From: Liolophura sinensis
Taxonomy: Eukaryota; Mollusca; Polyplacophora; Chitonida; Chitonidae
Reading direction: 5' to 3'
NCBI RefSeq assembly: GCF_032854445.1
Contig: NC_088301.1
Coordinates: forward strand, 33,156,402-33,216,401
Length of the DNA: 60,000 nucleotides
Below, piece by piece: positions 57,774-60,000 of the stretch (the first letter of the stretch is position 1; every line of letters begins with the position of its first letter). A program made the position numbers and the translations under genes. Below the pieces are notes generated by a model, which was not told the DNA's origin, made no database searches, and saw only the letters and a list, made by a program, of their open reading frames with translations.

Positions 57774-58231
57774 TACATGTGCACAGACAAAATTATTGCC
57801 ACAAAAATATATCTATACAAGTTAACTTGAAGCCTGATTTCAGTCTTAATTTTAGAATAGCGAAACACCATGGAAAACAAAAGCATTAATGGATGGGGAC
57901 CTAGGCTTCGTCCAAAATAAGAAAGTCAAGCAAACATATTGAAACAAGACTAAACTGTCCATGTTTTTGTGGTAAAACCTGTTACCCCTTCACTGCAAAG
58001 TTGTAACAACTCACATGACAGAAGATAACAGCGCTATTAGATGCATTTATTTACACATATATTGACAGAATGATCAAAACGTGAGCAGTTCATTTTCAAA
58101 AAGCTATTCCTGTTTCAAAAGAAACTAGACTCAACTGTTTGAATACTACCTGAACCATTTTTAGTATGCTCAAATCAACACCAAAGACTTCAGCAACAAG
58201 GATGGATTACCCTTTCTAAAGAAGACTTGAA
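57774..58231 (-). other. Probable 3' UTR of the right-hand minus-strand gene
   Basis: A minus-strand AATAAA (plus-strand TTTATT at 58,046-58,051) lies about 180 bp beyond the stop codon and is a fair poly(A) signal. Confidence 0.4.
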
Positions 58232-58614
58232 TCACCATGTGGACAGGAAATCAGATAATGATTGATTTTGATGATGTGGAGTGCTTTGTGATGCATACAA
58301 ATTACAAATGTCCTCATCACTTTCCTCGATGGTGACTTTTTGCCGTAAGGTCTGTGCTTCCTGTTTCCTAGATGTCAGTTTACTGCTGTCCTTTGTGGAA
58401 CTGCATGCTGCAAATGGCAAGTCTGAGCATTTTGCAGCTGGGGTAAATAATGTTTCATCTAGTGATTTTTTAAAATCATATGAAGAATAAATGTTTGTAA
58501 TTACACAATTCTCTTTCCTCACGAAATAGAGAAATGATTTTTTTGACGGAATACTGGTACAGTCATTGTTGTCGTCTCTGTTAAGTGCAGAAAGGAGTTT
58601 GGCTTTCCTGTTGT
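58232..58614 (-). CDS. Last coding exon (126 aa) of an unidentified gene entering from the right
   Basis: On the minus strand, GTTTTTCTTGCAG is followed from 58,614 by two bases of a split codon, then 126 open codons to TGA at 58,232-58,234. The peptide starts NRKAKLLSALNRDDNNDCTS, continues IPSKKSFLYFVRKENCVITN, and ends VTIEESDEDICNLYASQSTP, HHQNQSLSDFLSTW. It is hydrophilic, Ser/Lys/Asp-rich and probably disordered, with an acidic ESDED patch and a short hydrophobic C-terminal motif, SLSDFLSTW. Such tails occur in nuclear DNA-repair and replication proteins that end in peptide-binding motifs, but I recognise no family. The acceptor, the length of open frame in AT-rich DNA and the composition support a real exon. 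Earlier exons are not visible up to 60,000 and probably lie beyond. Confidence 0.6.
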
Positions 58615-58799
58615 CTGCAAGAAAAACACGAGCTTATTGTTAGTATCATATTACAATACATAGTGTTAGGGTTGAAGTCACAAAGGATAGCTATAAATGG
58701 TAAAATCAGCATGTATAAAAACAGTTTTATTACTTAATACATCATGCCACCCATAGTGACAATGTAACAGCTAGGGTGGTATTTAAATACTCTCTACTT

Positions 58800-58895
58800 T
58801 CGGGCTGGAGCGAATCTTTCCCTTTAATCTACTAGAGAATTCAGAACTCTGAGATTGCTGGTTCAAATCCACAGCTGGCAAGTTCCGCCACAATA
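58800..58895 (+). mobile_element. tRNA-like SINE head (weak)
   Basis: GATTGCTGGTTCAAATCCAC, AGCTGGCAAGTTCCGCC contains a good pol III B box (GGTTCAAATCC) followed by an AGCTGGC block like that of family A. The A box side is poor and the body is lost. Confidence 0.35.
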
Positions 58896-59318
58896 ATTAT
58901 ATGCAGAATGGCAAAATATCATGGTTCACCAATTTTTTTACTGGTCATCAAATGCATGAGTAGGAGGCAATACTGAAGTTTTCAGTTCATTACAGACCTG
59001 CTATCCTAGTACCATGAAATGGCATGGATTTTTATGGTAAATGCAAATCAAAAACACTCCACTATTATAGCTATTGTGTTACAATGTGATTTATTCATTT
59101 ATTTATTATATAGCTCCATAATATCTTAATAATCAACTTAATTTCAATTTACTTGGCCTAAACATCCAGACTATAAGATAAATATGAACATGTCTACAAA
59201 TGATGCAAATATTTGAGAGGTATCAATGTTTAACTGTTCCCAAAAGCCAGCAGGCTATAAAAACTTACAAATAATTAAATATGTGCCCAAACTTAGATTA
59301 GAGGTATGGCTACCACAG

Positions 59319-59362
59319 AAGTTACGAAATATATGATTTATAAAGTTTTGTGAAAGTGGCGT
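59319..59362. mobile_element. Isolated end of the 42.5-kb MITE family
   Basis: AAGTTACGAAATATATGATT, TATAAAGTTTTGTGAAAGTG, GC matches the right end of 42,521-42,671 (AAGTTACGAAAAATTGATTT, ACGAAGTTTTGTAAAAGAGG). The other end is absent, so the copy is broken. Confidence 0.55.
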
Positions 59363-59454
59363 GTAAGAGAACATGAATGTAAAAACTTCAGCTACATACA
59401 TAAAGACCTTAAATATTTACATTAACATGGATTTTAAAATAGAAAAGAATCACG

Positions 59455-59880
59455 AAAGTCATAAATTTTATAACCTACGGAAATTAATTCAACACTAAAA
59501 ATGAGAATGATAGAACATCCCTTTTGTGTTTTTGTGCTGGGCTGAATACCTGCCATACTTTCTTAGATAACCACTCAGCTTAACACTAAGGTGTTAAGTT
59601 TATAATTTATGATGATTAATACACAGTATCAATGATGGAACATCCCCCTCATGTTACTGTGTTTTACCTGTATGTAAATATGAGCTCAATACATGCAGTA
59701 CTTTTTTCACCTCTAACATATACCTTAATATTGCTTCTAATACAAAAGAAGTTGTGAATTTTGTAATTTATGGTAATCAACATGCATTTTGGACATCAAT
59801 GATGGAAAATCACTATCATGTTATTGTGCTTTAATTACATGTAGATATTTTTTTAGATACCACACATAACATTTATTGTA
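59455..59880. repeat. Degenerate tandem repeat, about 3 units of 125-170 bp
   Basis: Three successive blocks share TTTATAATTTATG-like, AATTAAT/ATTAATAC, AATGATGGAACATCC (or GATAGAACATCCC, GATGGAAAATCAC), TCATGTTACTGTG (or TTGTGTTTTTGTG, TCATGTTATTGTG) and an ATACATG-rich part, centred near 59,510, 59,637 and 59,803. Confidence 0.5.
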
Positions 59881-60000
59881 GCATAGCTTTCACTGTTATA
59901 TTGGACACCGATGCCAAATCTCAGAGAATAACACTGACTAATAATGAAAAACTAAAAATTGTTGACCAAACAGGTGATTGTATTGAACACCTACAAAATT

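Larger units (their letters stand above)
58615..59454. other. Probable intron of the right-hand gene
   Basis: No exon seen. Holds a SINE-head-like stretch (58,800-58,895) and a MITE end (59,319-59,362). Confidence 0.45.

Overview
The window is animal nuclear DNA, AT-rich and mostly non-coding. Genes have introns with GT/AG borders, and the sequence is full of short interspersed elements, inverted-repeat elements and microsatellites. Two tRNA-derived SINE families resemble SINEs I know from molluscs. One ends in a GAGTACGGCGTAAAA-type tail followed by (AAATA)n. The other ends in ATGACTGAAAAATTGTT...GTTAAACCCCAAGCACTCAC. With frequent TACATGTA motifs, this suggests a mollusc (bivalve or gastropod) or another lophotrochozoan. 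That is inferred from memory, not from a database search.

Layout. A last coding exon of an unidentified plus-strand gene is at 942-1082. From 1.1 to 46.8 kb I find no complete gene. This long stretch holds repeats: a 64-bp exact duplication at 7.5 kb, a 34-bp perfect palindrome at 8.8 kb, a 48-bp minisatellite carrying a nested SINE at 12.0-13.5 kb, foldback/MITE-like elements at 26.5, 40.6-41.9 and 42.5 kb, SINE copies at 31.5-33.8, 38.8-40.1 and 43.9-45.3 kb, and long (TA)n tracts. It also holds a few candidate exons of secreted proteins (11.12, 13.72 and 35.12 kb), which are suggestive but unproven.

The one gene I can read end to end is the ZRANB2 orthologue, 46,967-53,168, plus strand, eight coding exons, 325 residues: two RanBP2-type zinc fingers, an acidic segment and a C-terminal arginine/serine-rich tail. 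Every exon junction keeps the frame. Its 3' part offers three possible C-termini: splicing to the last exon, an in-frame short terminal exon with its own poly(A) signals, or retention of intron 7 with an immediate stop. The exon 4 and exon 7 donors both contain AGGTAA, the RNA motif bound by ZRANB2 fingers in other animals, so feedback on its own splicing is a reasonable hypothesis. A 0.6-kb inverted-repeat element lies in the likely 3' UTR.

The last 6 kb hold more repeats and, on the minus strand at 58,232-58,614, the last coding exon of an unidentified gene that runs out of the window to the right. ZRANB2 and this gene therefore converge. I see no CRISPR array, no rRNA, no intact tRNA gene and no autonomous transposase or reverse-transcriptase gene.
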